A stretch of 33,086 nt of DNA, taken from DATIHQ01 sp035480535 (GTDB taxonomy: Bacteria > Chlamydiota > Chlamydiia > Chlamydiales > SM23-39). Below the pieces are notes generated by a model. The model had not been told where the DNA came from, made no database searches, and saw nothing but the letters and a program-made list of their open reading frames with translations. The stretch is from the NCBI GenBank assembly GCA_035480535.1, contig DATIHQ010000065.1, positions 1-33,086 on the forward strand. Direction: 5' to 3'. Made by a program: the position numbers and the translations under genes. Shown one piece after another: positions 23,271 through 31,459 of this stretch (its first letter is position 1; every line of letters begins with the position of its first letter).

Positions 23271-24339
23271 GCCTTTTCTCCTGCTCGTCGATCTTTTTGT
23301 TTATGGTCGCTAATAATTGTTGTTTTGCATGCAGGAGACCGGTTACATTTTTCACAGATTCTTCGGTTGCTTTTCTTATTTCTTCTAGTTTTGCAGTTGC
23401 GGCAGTCACATCTTTGGTTTTTTGTTCTATTTGCTGTTGCTGCGCAGCGATCGTTTTTTGGATCTCATCGAGATCTTTTCTGAGTTGTTCCAACTCGGTT
23501 ACTCTTTGCTGGATCTGCCCCTGTTGCAGCTTCAGTTGGTCCAACTCCGTTTTTAGTTGTCCATTGATCGCTTTCAGGTCATTGATCTCTTTTTGCCCTT
23601 TTTGTTCTTGACTGGAAATGAATTGGACAATCCCTTGCATCGCGTCTTTTCCCAATTGAAGATGCTGGGAAAGTTGGGCTAGATTCCCGTCAAAACGTTC
23701 ATCCAATGTGGTGACTGCGCCTTGCAGCGTTTGCTCTGCTTGTACAAGCTGGGTCCCTCCTTTTTCAAAAGCACCCACCTGTTGCCCCATTTGAATATTG
23801 AAATTGAGGAACTGCTGTACTTGCGCCTTGAGTCCATCAGAGGCTTGTTTTAATTGCGCGAGATCTTTCTCAAGTCCTTGTTTGGACTGTGTCAGAAGTT
23901 GATTATTTGCAGTGAGTTGCTGCCTCTGCACCTCCCACTGCTTCTGTGCGCTCTGCAATTGTTGATTTTCTCGGGTGTATTGACTGACCTGTTGTTCCAA
24001 GACGATTCGATTCTGTTGAAATACCTGTCCTTGCTGAGCGAGCTGCTGGGTCAGTCCCGCCATTTTTTGGTTGGCTGCCTCGAGCTGAGAGACGTCTTGC
24101 GTCATCTCTTTTTTAATCTTCTCCAGCTGGGCATTATTGGAAGCGGCAAAGTGGCCCAAGAGGAGAGAAGCGGCTCCCAATAGAGCAAAGCCGATGGCGG
24201 CCCAAATTTGAGCGGTAAACAGAGCGGCAACGATGCCGATGACCGCCGCCGCAACGGAGATCATCGAAACAATCCGCACTGGGTCGCAGGAGCACCATTT
24301 CGAAGAGGTGGCGGCAAGGGCTACAGGTATCGTCGTCAT
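23251..24339 (-). CDS. Inc-like membrane-anchored coiled-coil protein (second of pair)
   Basis: A 362-aa protein with a bilobed hydrophobic hairpin at the N-terminus (IVSMISVAAAVIGIVAALF about 23-41, IWAAIGFALLGAASLLLG about 45-62) and a long Gln-rich coiled coil for the rest (about 68-355). This is the layout of chlamydial inclusion-membrane (Inc) proteins such as IncA, which insert in the vacuole membrane after type III secretion and can carry SNARE-like coils. No secretion signal can be proved. A Cys pair (CSC) sits before the first segment. The ATG overlaps the stop of the paralogue upstream (ATGA), and the gene end overlaps ileS on the opposite strand. Confidence 0.75.
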   Translation of the reverse strand: MTTIPVALAATSSKWCSCDPVRIVSMISVAAAVIGIVAALFTAQIWAAIGFALLGAASLLLGHFAASNNAQLEKIKKEMTQDVSQLEAANQKMAGLTQQLAQQGQVFQQNRIVLEQQVSQYTRENQQLQSAQKQWEVQRQQLTANNQLLTQSKQGLEKDLAQLKQASDGLKAQVQQFLNFNIQMGQQVGAFEKGGTQLVQAEQTLQGAVTTLDERFDGNLAQLSQHLQLGKDAMQGIVQFISSQEQKGQKEINDLKAINGQLKTELDQLKLQQGQIQQRVTELEQLRKDLDEIQKTIAAQQQQIEQKTKDVTAATAKLEEIRKATEESVKNVTGLLHAKQQLLATINKKIDEQEKRLKPSAT

Positions 24340-25472
24340 GAGTTCTCGATCTTTTTTCTTAGTGCTTCAGTTCTTTGAATCTCTGCTGCTTGCTCTGTAT
24401 TTAAGGCGCTAAACTCTTGTCGCAGTTGTTCTAGACTTTGTACGGTTGTGTGTAGTGAGGTATTTCCTTTGTCGAGGCCTTGAACTAAAGAGGCCAGCGC
24501 CTTTTCTTCCTCTTTTAAAGCCGCAACTTGGGGGCCTAGTTGTCCTTTAATGCCCTGTAGTTCTTTGTTAGTGTTTTCATAGATATCTTTTAATTGCATC
24601 ATCTCTGCCTGAAGAGCTTGCAGCGATGCGCGCAATTCATCTCCCTCTTGATCCAGCCCGCTCACCTGAGCTTTTAGATCTTCATTCTCTTTTTGCAGCG
24701 TCTCGAAAATCTGTTTGAAAGAGGCTTGAATTTCATTGATTTGTTTCTCAAATTGATCCAAATCTTGGTCGAATTCTTTATCTAAGGTGGCTACAGAATG
24801 ATCCAATGCTTTATCGGTATTTTGAAGAGAGGGAATCAGCGCCCCCACCTTTTGGATTTCTGTTTTAAATGATCCTAAATGTGTCTTAAATTCTTGAACT
24901 CTGGCTTGCAGATCTTGATTTGTCTTCGTTAACTGTTCTATTTGGCCTTTCAACTCGCCATTGATCTGCGCCAACTCTACATTTGTTTTCTTAAATTGCT
25001 CTAGACCCTGTTGAATCTCAGCAACCGTCTTTTGGAGTTGTTTATTTTGTACCCCGAAGTCCTCATTTTCTTTTTGGAGTTGATCATTCTGTTTTTGGAC
25101 AGCCTCAATATTTTTACTCAGTTCTTCATTGGACTTTGTATAACGCTCGATTGTCTGTTTCATCGCCTGTGAGGCAGCTTGCAATCGTTTGGTAATTGCA
25201 TCGACGTCTCCATATTTGCGCCAGACGATATGGGCGATGAGGCAAAGGCCCCCTGAAGTTCCCCAACTTGCAGCGGCTAGTGCGGATCCTTCCAATGCAC
25301 TCACTATGCAACCGATTGTAGATCCCGCTTCAACAACCACCGCAACGCCATCCACACAGGTCACTCTTCTTCCGCAAACTGTACCGGAGCAAGGAGGGGA
25401 GGGGACGTTAGGAATGTCTGGGGCAGTGGGCGCAATGGGGACATGAACGGAAGCGGCAGGGACGGCAGACAT
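24336..25472 (-). CDS. Inc-like membrane-anchored coiled-coil protein (first of pair)
   Basis: A 378-aa paralogue of the next gene, with the same order: a Pro-rich N-terminus (about 1-28), a Cys-containing region (CSGTVCGRRVTC), two modest hydrophobic stretches (about 42-60 and 65-84), then a continuous coiled coil to the end. The coil includes repeated NEELSKNIEAVQKQNDQL-type heptads. The first hydrophobic lobe is weaker than in the partner. The two probably form homo- or hetero-oligomers through the coils. A palindromic AT-rich site precedes the gene and AGGAAA serves as ribosome site. As for the partner, inclusion-membrane location is inference from layout and clade. Confidence 0.72.
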   Translation of the reverse strand: MSAVPAASVHVPIAPTAPDIPNVPSPPCSGTVCGRRVTCVDGVAVVVEAGSTIGCIVSALEGSALAAASWGTSGGLCLIAHIVWRKYGDVDAITKRLQAASQAMKQTIERYTKSNEELSKNIEAVQKQNDQLQKENEDFGVQNKQLQKTVAEIQQGLEQFKKTNVELAQINGELKGQIEQLTKTNQDLQARVQEFKTHLGSFKTEIQKVGALIPSLQNTDKALDHSVATLDKEFDQDLDQFEKQINEIQASFKQIFETLQKENEDLKAQVSGLDQEGDELRASLQALQAEMMQLKDIYENTNKELQGIKGQLGPQVAALKEEEKALASLVQGLDKGNTSLHTTVQSLEQLRQEFSALNTEQAAEIQRTEALRKKIENS

Positions 25473-25494
25473 TGGACTTTTCCTGTTTATAAAA

Positions 25495-25520
25495 ATATAT
25501 TAAAGTTTTTATTAATATAT
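25495..25520. promoter_or_regulatory. AT-rich palindrome before the Inc-like pair
   Basis: ATATATTAA (25495-25503) and TTAATATAT (25512-25520) form a perfect 9+9 inverted repeat with an eight-base spacer. They fill the 50-base gap between the CIIS-tail gene and the first Inc-like gene. It could be an operator or part of a promoter for the pair; the low GC makes a terminator unlikely. Confidence 0.4.
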
Positions 25521-25522
25521 GG

Positions 25523-26200
25523 CTAGGAAATGATGCAGTCGCAGCAACGATTGTCAGGACGGGGAAGCCGCTTGGATAGGGCAACTCGATGGTTTTCTGC
25601 TTTTTCGAAGACTTCAAAAACAAAGGGGGTTAAGTCTTCATAGATTTCGCGGAGAGGGTCTTGCGTATCTGGAAAGAGTTGTTCTAGAGTTTTCTGAACA
25701 AGCCGCTGATAGATTAGTTGGATGTAGTCTCTTTTCCAGAGTGAGCGCTCAGGTGCGGAAAAGGCGCGGGCAAAGAGGGGGATGGGATTTGATTCTCTTA
25801 ATTCTTTGGAAGAAGCGTTGACGAGTTGATCCACAACCTGTTGTTCGCTGACGAGTCCTACTTTTGGAGACTTGGGAAGACTTGCATCGTATTGCAGAGG
25901 GGGGTTAGGGGCGTAGTTCACTCGTTGATCATAGAGTTTGGTGATTTCATCGAAAAGAGAGGCTTGGCTGGCGCAAGCGACTTGCCTTTCTAAAGAATCA
26001 TTGGGAAAGGCTCCTTCAATCATCTGGGTGTAGGCATCGAGAATCGTTTGTTTATCGAGATTTTGCCCAGGCCGAACGGTATTTATCATGAGATCGAGAA
26101 AAGGAAATATAAAGTTCCCTTCTCCAATGTTCCCCATATCCAACTCCGGTATCAAAGGTACGCTGGGACTTGAACGAGGAGTAGCGATAACTGCGGTCAT
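25523..26200 (-). CDS. Unrecognised protein with Ras-like CAAX-type C-terminus
   Basis: A 225-aa soluble protein with no recognised domain. After a Pro/Ser-rich N-terminus it is largely helical (MINTVRPGQNLDKQTILDAY, YIQLIYQRLVQKTLEQLF). The last 17 residues are SKRLPRPDNRCCDCIIS: basic residues, a Cys pair, then Cys-Ile-Ile-Ser at the very end. This matches the CAAX prenylation box of Ras-type GTPases (Ser at the last position favours farnesyl transfer) with upstream palmitoylation-like cysteines and basic residues. Bacteria lack prenyltransferases, so the motif would only act in the host, as shown for Legionella AnkB. The start ATG overlaps the lepB stop, so it is co-translated with lepB. 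Confidence 0.75.
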   Translation of the reverse strand: MTAVIATPRSSPSVPLIPELDMGNIGEGNFIFPFLDLMINTVRPGQNLDKQTILDAYTQMIEGAFPNDSLERQVACASQASLFDEITKLYDQRVNYAPNPPLQYDASLPKSPKVGLVSEQQVVDQLVNASSKELRESNPIPLFARAFSAPERSLWKRDYIQLIYQRLVQKTLEQLFPDTQDPLREIYEDLTPFVFEVFEKAENHRVALSKRLPRPDNRCCDCIIS

Positions 26201-28068
26201 TTAAACTTGAAGGGCTGTTGGAGTTTTCGTTTGTAATAGAGAGAAGTTCCAATGGCCGTGATCAGCGCTGCAGCCCAGGCTAGAAGATTGGGAAGAGTGA
26301 CAAGGGGATGAGAAGGCTGCGGGAGGAGACCAAATCGGGGACCGGGAGGCCAGAAGAGAAAAGAAACGCCTCCTTTTAGGTTGTCTTCGGGGACAAAACC
26401 AAATTGGCGGCTATCGGCGCTCATCGCATGGTTATCTCCCAGGACAAGATACATTTTTTCAGGCACGACAAGGCCATTTTTGCGGATGAAATCGACATCG
26501 ATTTTTCCCTCTTTAGTCACAGGAGGGCCGCTGTCGTCAAAGGGAAAGTAGGGATTGACCGAGGTGGACATCGATTGCTTTTGGTATTCCCGCTTGGAGA
26601 AGAGAGTGAGCGCTGGATCCTCCTTTTTCACAATGGGGGCATTGAAGAGGTAGAGTTCTTGATTGCGGAAATAGGCATAGCGGGAGGGGTGAAGCCTTGG
26701 CGAAAGGTTGTATTGAGTGATGAACTCGATCCCTAAATTGTAGAGAAGCTGAATGCGTTCCGGATTGCGATTGTAGAGAGGATGATCGGCGGGGAGTTCT
26801 TTCGTAATGCCTCCCCATAGAATCTTATAGGCCTTTCCATCTTGGATCTCATAGGTCCCATCGGGGACATCTGTCATGCGGGGCAAATAGGCAGAGAGAT
26901 CTTTAGGGTTCCAGCCCAAGCGGAAAGCGCGGCCCTCTTCCACCACAAATCGACACGTTGTCATATGAGCAGCGATTCGGCCGAGATGTTCTTCTTGGAG
27001 AGGGAGGAGCGAAGTGCTAAAGGCCAATTCGGGGCGCACCCTCTGCATTTCATCGCGCACAATTTGAGCGCCTTGCAAGGTGGGATGGTGGCTGAGTTCT
27101 AGATAAAGAAGACCAGGCTCTAGATCTTTAGCTCGATTTGGATGGAGTTGCGCAAGTTCTGCCGCAGTGAGCAATCGAGCCATTGCGAAATTTTTCATGC
27201 CCCAAAGATCGCTGTACTGTTTTAAAGCGGGGCGCCCCTTTTGCGGGATCATTTCTCCATTTAAAGTGCCAATGGGAGAGATATTGATTTTTGCCACTGG
27301 CTCATTCATTTGGTAGAAAACGGAAGTTGGATAGACGCCATTGACTGGGGACTTGGGAGTTTCTACTTTCCCTTCAAAGCGGATGTAGGGGATATGCTCA
27401 AGAGATTGGAACCACTCAGGTTCCCGAAGCATCGCGAGCTCTCTTCCCTGCGCATTGATGCCATAGATTTCCCCACCGTAAAAATAGAGGGTATCTCCCG
27501 GCTTGCCAATCAATCGTTTAACGAGCTGTTTTTTCCCAGGGAAAAGATAGAAATAAACGGTATCGGCATCGGCCATATCCATATTTTCGCCGGTGAAGAC
27601 GACAATGGAGCCCCGTTGGACAAGAGTGGGATCGAAATGAAAATGGGAAGTGCGGAGCGGCACGTTCAAGCCAAAGTCTGTTTTCGAGACCACGAGATAA
27701 TCGGTTTCTTTCAACGTTGGGCGCATCGAGCCGGTGGGAATTGTATAGAATTCAAACCACATTTGCCGGATCACGATGGCAACCAACAGGGCAAAGAGGA
27801 TAGCCCCCACAAAGTCGCGGGTTTTGTCCCAAGAGGATTTGGGCATCAGCTTGCGGGATGTTTCTTCAAGAGTTTGTGCAATTCGGTGGGCGATATCGGG
27901 ATCTTTTTTAAGGATAGCGGTTTGCAAGCTTGTCAAATGGGACTGCAGCCGCTCTTTAGCGGGCAAATCCAATGTCTTTTCTTTGCGCTGATACAGCCGA
28001 TGTATCTGGCGCAACACCTTTTTGGATTTTCGTAGAGTGTAGATCGCAGCGATTTTCTTAGTGACCAT
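26197..28068 (-). CDS. lepB: Signal peptidase I, chlamydial long form
   Basis: Type I signal peptidase that cleaves exported preproteins at the inner membrane. A basic N-terminal extension (about 1-85) leads to the membrane segment FVGAILFALLVAIVIRQMW and the catalytic serine in PTGSMRPTL (Ser 114). The general-base lysine is in QLVKRLIGKPGD (Lys 184), and the closing box is LVLGDNHAMSADSR. Between the Lys region and the last box is an insertion of more than 250 residues absent from Escherichia coli LepB; I recall chlamydial enzymes being similarly long (over 600 aa). A final hydrophobic segment lies near the C-terminus. The position beside ileS matches the Chlamydia gene order. It leads a minus-strand run with the CIIS-tail and Inc-like genes. 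Confidence 0.95.
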   Translation of the reverse strand: MVTKKIAAIYTLRKSKKVLRQIHRLYQRKEKTLDLPAKERLQSHLTSLQTAILKKDPDIAHRIAQTLEETSRKLMPKSSWDKTRDFVGAILFALLVAIVIRQMWFEFYTIPTGSMRPTLKETDYLVVSKTDFGLNVPLRTSHFHFDPTLVQRGSIVVFTGENMDMADADTVYFYLFPGKKQLVKRLIGKPGDTLYFYGGEIYGINAQGRELAMLREPEWFQSLEHIPYIRFEGKVETPKSPVNGVYPTSVFYQMNEPVAKINISPIGTLNGEMIPQKGRPALKQYSDLWGMKNFAMARLLTAAELAQLHPNRAKDLEPGLLYLELSHHPTLQGAQIVRDEMQRVRPELAFSTSLLPLQEEHLGRIAAHMTTCRFVVEEGRAFRLGWNPKDLSAYLPRMTDVPDGTYEIQDGKAYKILWGGITKELPADHPLYNRNPERIQLLYNLGIEFITQYNLSPRLHPSRYAYFRNQELYLFNAPIVKKEDPALTLFSKREYQKQSMSTSVNPYFPFDDSGPPVTKEGKIDVDFIRKNGLVVPEKMYLVLGDNHAMSADSRQFGFVPEDNLKGGVSFLFWPPGPRFGLLPQPSHPLVTLPNLLAWAAALITAIGTSLYYKRKLQQPFKFK

Positions 28069-28355
28069 AAAATATTCCTAAAATATTAGTAGAAATCTTT
28101 CGCAAATGCAAGCTCCAAAAACGGTTGTGGAAAATTTGTTCATAACTTAGGGGTCAAAATGGCTAAGAGATTGAAATTCTGCCCTCTGCGAAAAGTAATA
28201 AAATCTGGCCTTACAGTCGTAAAACTGTCATTATCAATAGCTTAAGTGAAATCAGTCAATTTGCAAAAAAGATTGTCTATCAACTCTTTTATGAAATGTT
28301 CACAACTTGGAAAAAAAAGATTAAGAAATTGTAAAAAATTTGATATGGTTCAAAT

Positions 28356-28865
28356 ATGGCTGTTCATATTTATCACACTCCAGTTTTGCAAAATGTGGTG
28401 GGAGAAGCAGAGGTATGTTCTCGTTGCTACAAACCCTATGATGATAATCAATGTACGCACGATGAAGTAGGCAATATTGCTTCTAGGATTCATCCAATCT
28501 GTTTAACCTGCTTAAGGAATTTGAATCCCCTGAAATGTCCTACCTGCGGCGCGACTTTTTCCATAGAAGTGAATCCCGCCCCCATCCCGCGCCCTCAGCC
28601 ACCTATGCAGCTGCCCAATGGATGCCTGGCCCGATTTAAAAGAAGACTTTTTTATTGTTTGCCTCCCCTTTTAGGAGTTGGGATAGGATTCCTGATCGGG
28701 ATTGTCTCAAAATCGGAAATAGGAATAGGAACGGGAAAAGAAGCAGGAGCTGGAGCTGCGGCTGGACTTGTAGTTGGAGTTGCGGGTTCGCTGGTAATCT
28801 GGAGAATTTTTCGGGTATTTGCAGAGGAAGAAGCGGCAGCAGAGCTAGAGATGCCCCCTGTTTAA
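28356..28865 (+). CDS. RING-like zinc-finger protein with two C-terminal membrane segments
   Basis: A 169-aa protein. The N-terminal metal ligands are Cys 21, 24 and 33, His 35 and 46, and Cys 49, 52, 61 and 64 (CSRC, CTH, HPICLTC, CPTC), a cross-brace-like set close to RING/RING-CH fingers of eukaryotic ubiquitin ligases, though the C33-H46 spacing is not standard. A Pro-rich linker follows, then two hydrophobic segments (about 101-118, and a Gly/Ala-rich 129-152), giving the finger-plus-hairpin layout seen in MARCH ligases and the bilobed layout of Inc proteins. A host-directed ligase is inference. The preceding 287 bases hold no gene, only AT-rich sequence expected to carry the divergent lepB and RING promoters. 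Confidence 0.72.
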   Translation: MAVHIYHTPVLQNVVGEAEVCSRCYKPYDDNQCTHDEVGNIASRIHPICLTCLRNLNPLKCPTCGATFSIEVNPAPIPRPQPPMQLPNGCLARFKRRLFYCLPPLLGVGIGFLIGIVSKSEIGIGTGKEAGAGAAAGLVVGVAGSLVIWRIFRVFAEEEAAAELEMPPV

Positions 28866-29875
28866 TCAGACCATACAAAAGGCTTAATGGATTCTGTGTA
28901 GAATTCGCTATGGCCTGACGGGACAATTAACCAAGTATAGCGATGGTCGGGTTCCAGATTTTGTTTAAGTTCTTCGTGATCGATCTCGATGCTCAGTGTT
29001 TCTCCATCTCCTTGAACCAGTGAATGGATGATGGGATAGATTTGTTTTTCCCTCGTAGTTATATCGATGGCAAAGAGTTCAAATTCCCGATAATATTTTG
29101 GGCTTTTTAGTGAGAGGCGAAGTCCAGTTTCTGTTTTTTGCGGGGTGCCGATGAATTGGGGCACGCGGCGGGGAATGGAGCGATAGGGAGAGCTCAGTCC
29201 TTTGCCCGCATCGATCGTCCGCATGCTGGCCACAGCATGAGCCGTATCTATCTGGATCCAATAGGGCAAAGGAAATTTTTTCTCCTGGTCGAAATAGAGG
29301 GAAACCGATTTTCCGGCCAGTTCAGTTCCATCTTGAGGCCAAACGGTTTCAAAAACTTCAAAGAGGGCATTGTCCATTTTTTTCCCTTCATAAACCAGGG
29401 GAGGATTCCATTCTTTCCTATGATCTTCTTCTCCCGGCGTAGGAGGGGGGCCAATCCGCCGTCTTTTGTCGAGATCAAGGGGTTTTAAAGGAAGCTGCAG
29501 CAGGGTGGCAAATAAACTTTCTTGTCTTGAGAGTTGAATCCAAGAGGCGCGGGTGAAGGAATAGCATTCAAGGAGTTGACCTGTTTTCAAATCAATTTCT
29601 ATCATGGACCAGGAAGTATGGCCGGGAGCCTTAGCCTTGACCCATTCAGACCAGGAACAGGGAGTTTTTTTCAAGTTCCCCGCAGGCGCGCTGATCTCCT
29701 CCAGGACGACAGAATGGGGCGTGATGGAGCGGATGGCCAATAAAGTAATCATTTTATTGGCTTCGGTCACCACATAATCGCCGGCCTTGGCCCCCTCCAC
29801 CCGTTCTTTTAAATGGAATTCTTTTCCAATGAGGGCGCTACTCAGAAGAAGAAAACAAAAACACCAGTTTTTCAT
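28862..29875 (-). CDS. Secreted conserved protein of unknown function
   Basis: A 337-aa exported protein. The signal peptide is MKNWCFCFLLLSSALIGKEF (cleavage near residue 17-18). The mature part is beta-rich with segments such as GDYVVTEANKMITLLAIRSI, SWSMIEIDLKTGQLLECYSF and PLPYWIQIDTAHAVASMRTI, which look like repeated sheet elements of a periplasmic or surface protein. I do not recognise a family. Neighbouring chlamydial genes near ileS-lepB include secreted proteins of unknown role, so it may be clade-specific. It ends in a four-base convergent overlap with the RING-like gene and follows the GT90 gene in the same direction after 45 bases. Confidence 0.72.
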   Translation of the reverse strand: MKNWCFCFLLLSSALIGKEFHLKERVEGAKAGDYVVTEANKMITLLAIRSITPHSVVLEEISAPAGNLKKTPCSWSEWVKAKAPGHTSWSMIEIDLKTGQLLECYSFTRASWIQLSRQESLFATLLQLPLKPLDLDKRRRIGPPPTPGEEDHRKEWNPPLVYEGKKMDNALFEVFETVWPQDGTELAGKSVSLYFDQEKKFPLPYWIQIDTAHAVASMRTIDAGKGLSSPYRSIPRRVPQFIGTPQKTETGLRLSLKSPKYYREFELFAIDITTREKQIYPIIHSLVQGDGETLSIEIDHEELKQNLEPDHRYTWLIVPSGHSEFYTESIKPFVWSD

Positions 29876-29920
29876 ATTAAATCTATTCTAAATGAGAGCG
29901 AATTAAAAGAAATCTGAAAT

Positions 29921-31024
29921 CTAATACCATTCATGCTGTTTTTTTGAATATTCGCATAGGAGTCGGTAAAGGTAGAGATAGATCGATTCGAGAGACAAGA
30001 TTTCCTCCGCGAGTGCGCGGGCATTTTGGGAGATTTTTTTACATTCCTCATCGTGATGGATTGCCCACTTTAGTTGAGTGAGAAGATCGGATAGATCTTC
30101 TGCTACGGGGATGAAATGAACATAGGGCTTTAAAGGAGGATAGAACCAGAGTCTGGAGTTTGTCATATTCTTGAAAAGCACTGAATTTGAATGGAGCAAC
30201 AATGGCAGCCGTGGGGCTGCTGCACAATGTCCATCAATATCCATGACATATTTATAGCGAGGATGATCTTTCAGAGGAACATATTCTCCCATCATTCCTT
30301 CTCTTCGGATCGTATCGCGTATAGTAGAGTCAATCTCATAGTCCAATAATGTGTAAAATTTTGCATTGATCAGATGGGGGTATTGCAGAGAAAGAGAAAC
30401 CAATTTGGGTCTTGGAGCATTCCGCCAATTTGAGCGATCCCAAACCCCGCTGTCAGCTCCTCGAAAAAATAAGAGAGTCTCCTTGGATTCCCAAGGATAA
30501 AATTCATTCCCTTCTAGAATTTGAGATTTGGCCGGTTCATAGCCATTATTGAGAGCAAACCAATCTGGAAATAAAATCAAGTCTTGGTCATGGATGCATT
30601 TAGACATAATGAAGACAGGTAAGAGGGACATATCAGATGATAAAGAGGGCATTCTGTCAATTAGATCTCGTCCTGTAAAGATAAAATCCAAATCTGGCAA
30701 ATGGACGAGGCGGTGAAGTTTTCGGATTCCCGGGATAATCAGATCAGAAACCCAATTGAGTTGCTTAGAGGTATTGCTGGTTTCAAAGGTTAACTTACCT
30801 CGCACAACTCTGACTCTGACTAGATAGAGCGCTTCTCCATGAGAGGCAAAGAGCTGATCTAAGGATTTTCTGCTTAGCTCATTTGTGAAAGGAGCTAAAT
30901 CATGTTCAATCTGTTCCCCCATCCATTGCGGAGTTGGTTTCTGCTGAAAAATAGAGCGATGGATTGCTTCAAGATGGATTTGGAAACAGAGCATGAGTAG
31001 AACAATGAAGCGATAAAAAGACAT
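29921..31024 (-). CDS. Secreted GT90 (CAP10/POGLUT-like) glycosyltransferase
   Basis: A 367-aa protein with a signal peptide (about 1-20). It contains the CAP10/GT90 core: KETLLFFRGADSGVW, LKDHPRYKYVMDIDGHCAAA, LPLLLHSNSVLFKNMTNS, WFYPPLKPYVHFIPVAEDLS and DEECKKISQNARALAEEIL. In eukaryotes this family O-glucosylates or O-xylosylates secreted EGF-like domains or builds capsule; bacterial members such as Pasteurella LpsA modify LPS. The conserved Asp-x-Asp-Gly donor region is intact. Export to the periplasm or beyond means it would not meet cytoplasmic sugar nucleotides of the bacterium, unless the signal acts as an anchor, so a host-compartment or membrane-anchored role is possible. It is in line with the secreted gene downstream. 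Confidence 0.85.
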   Translation of the reverse strand: MSFYRFIVLLMLCFQIHLEAIHRSIFQQKPTPQWMGEQIEHDLAPFTNELSRKSLDQLFASHGEALYLVRVRVVRGKLTFETSNTSKQLNWVSDLIIPGIRKLHRLVHLPDLDFIFTGRDLIDRMPSLSSDMSLLPVFIMSKCIHDQDLILFPDWFALNNGYEPAKSQILEGNEFYPWESKETLLFFRGADSGVWDRSNWRNAPRPKLVSLSLQYPHLINAKFYTLLDYEIDSTIRDTIRREGMMGEYVPLKDHPRYKYVMDIDGHCAAAPRLPLLLHSNSVLFKNMTNSRLWFYPPLKPYVHFIPVAEDLSDLLTQLKWAIHHDEECKKISQNARALAEEILSLESIYLYLYRLLCEYSKKQHEWY

Positions 31025-31132
31025 AGTTTGAAGAAAAGATATCCTAAATGCCTAGTTGAGTAAAATAGAAAACTTGGCCCCCTTTTAAATGGCCTTTCCT
31101 ATATAGCTAAAAAAAATGACTCGGGTGACTGT

Positions 31133-31459
31133 ATGGGGCTGAAACGCATCTTTATTTTAACGTTATCCTTCTTCTTTGTTCTATGGGGCTATTGCGCCTT
31201 TACGGGGGAAAATCCGAGAGTCACAGCGCAGGTGGAAGAACTGGATCGGCGGATTGCCGAATTGGAAGATATGAAGCGGGGGTTTGAAGCGAGGGCTTTG
31301 CGGCATGAAAGCCAGGCCGAATATCTGCAGTTCGACGACCGCGCCTATTTGGAGACGAGAAGGCATTGGCAATTAGCTGAAGAAAATCGGATGAAAGCGG
31401 CCAAGGTGCAAGAAGAAATCGATAAACTGCAGGCCAAGAAAGAGAAGTTAGTTCATTAG
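31133..31459 (+). CDS. Small membrane-anchored coiled-coil protein
   Basis: A 108-aa protein starting MGLKRIFILTLSFFFVLWGY, a signal peptide or single anchor, followed by a charged helix with heptads (VEELDRRIAELEDMKRGFEA and KVQEEIDKLQAKKEK). It probably forms an oligomeric coil in the periplasm. No named family is recognised. Its stop overlaps that of the convergent dehydratase gene. Confidence 0.65.
   Translation: MGLKRIFILTLSFFFVLWGYCAFTGENPRVTAQVEELDRRIAELEDMKRGFEARALRHESQAEYLQFDDRAYLETRRHWQLAEENRMKAAKVQEEIDKLQAKKEKLVH

Noticed and set aside
27310..28035. 241-aa open frame antisense to lepB
   Set aside because: No recognisable domain; fully opposite lepB, whose catalytic motifs are intact in the other strand.
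28246..28470. 74-aa plus-strand frame before the RING-like gene
   Set aside because: It runs out of frame into the RING-like gene, has no ribosome site and is AT-rich filler.
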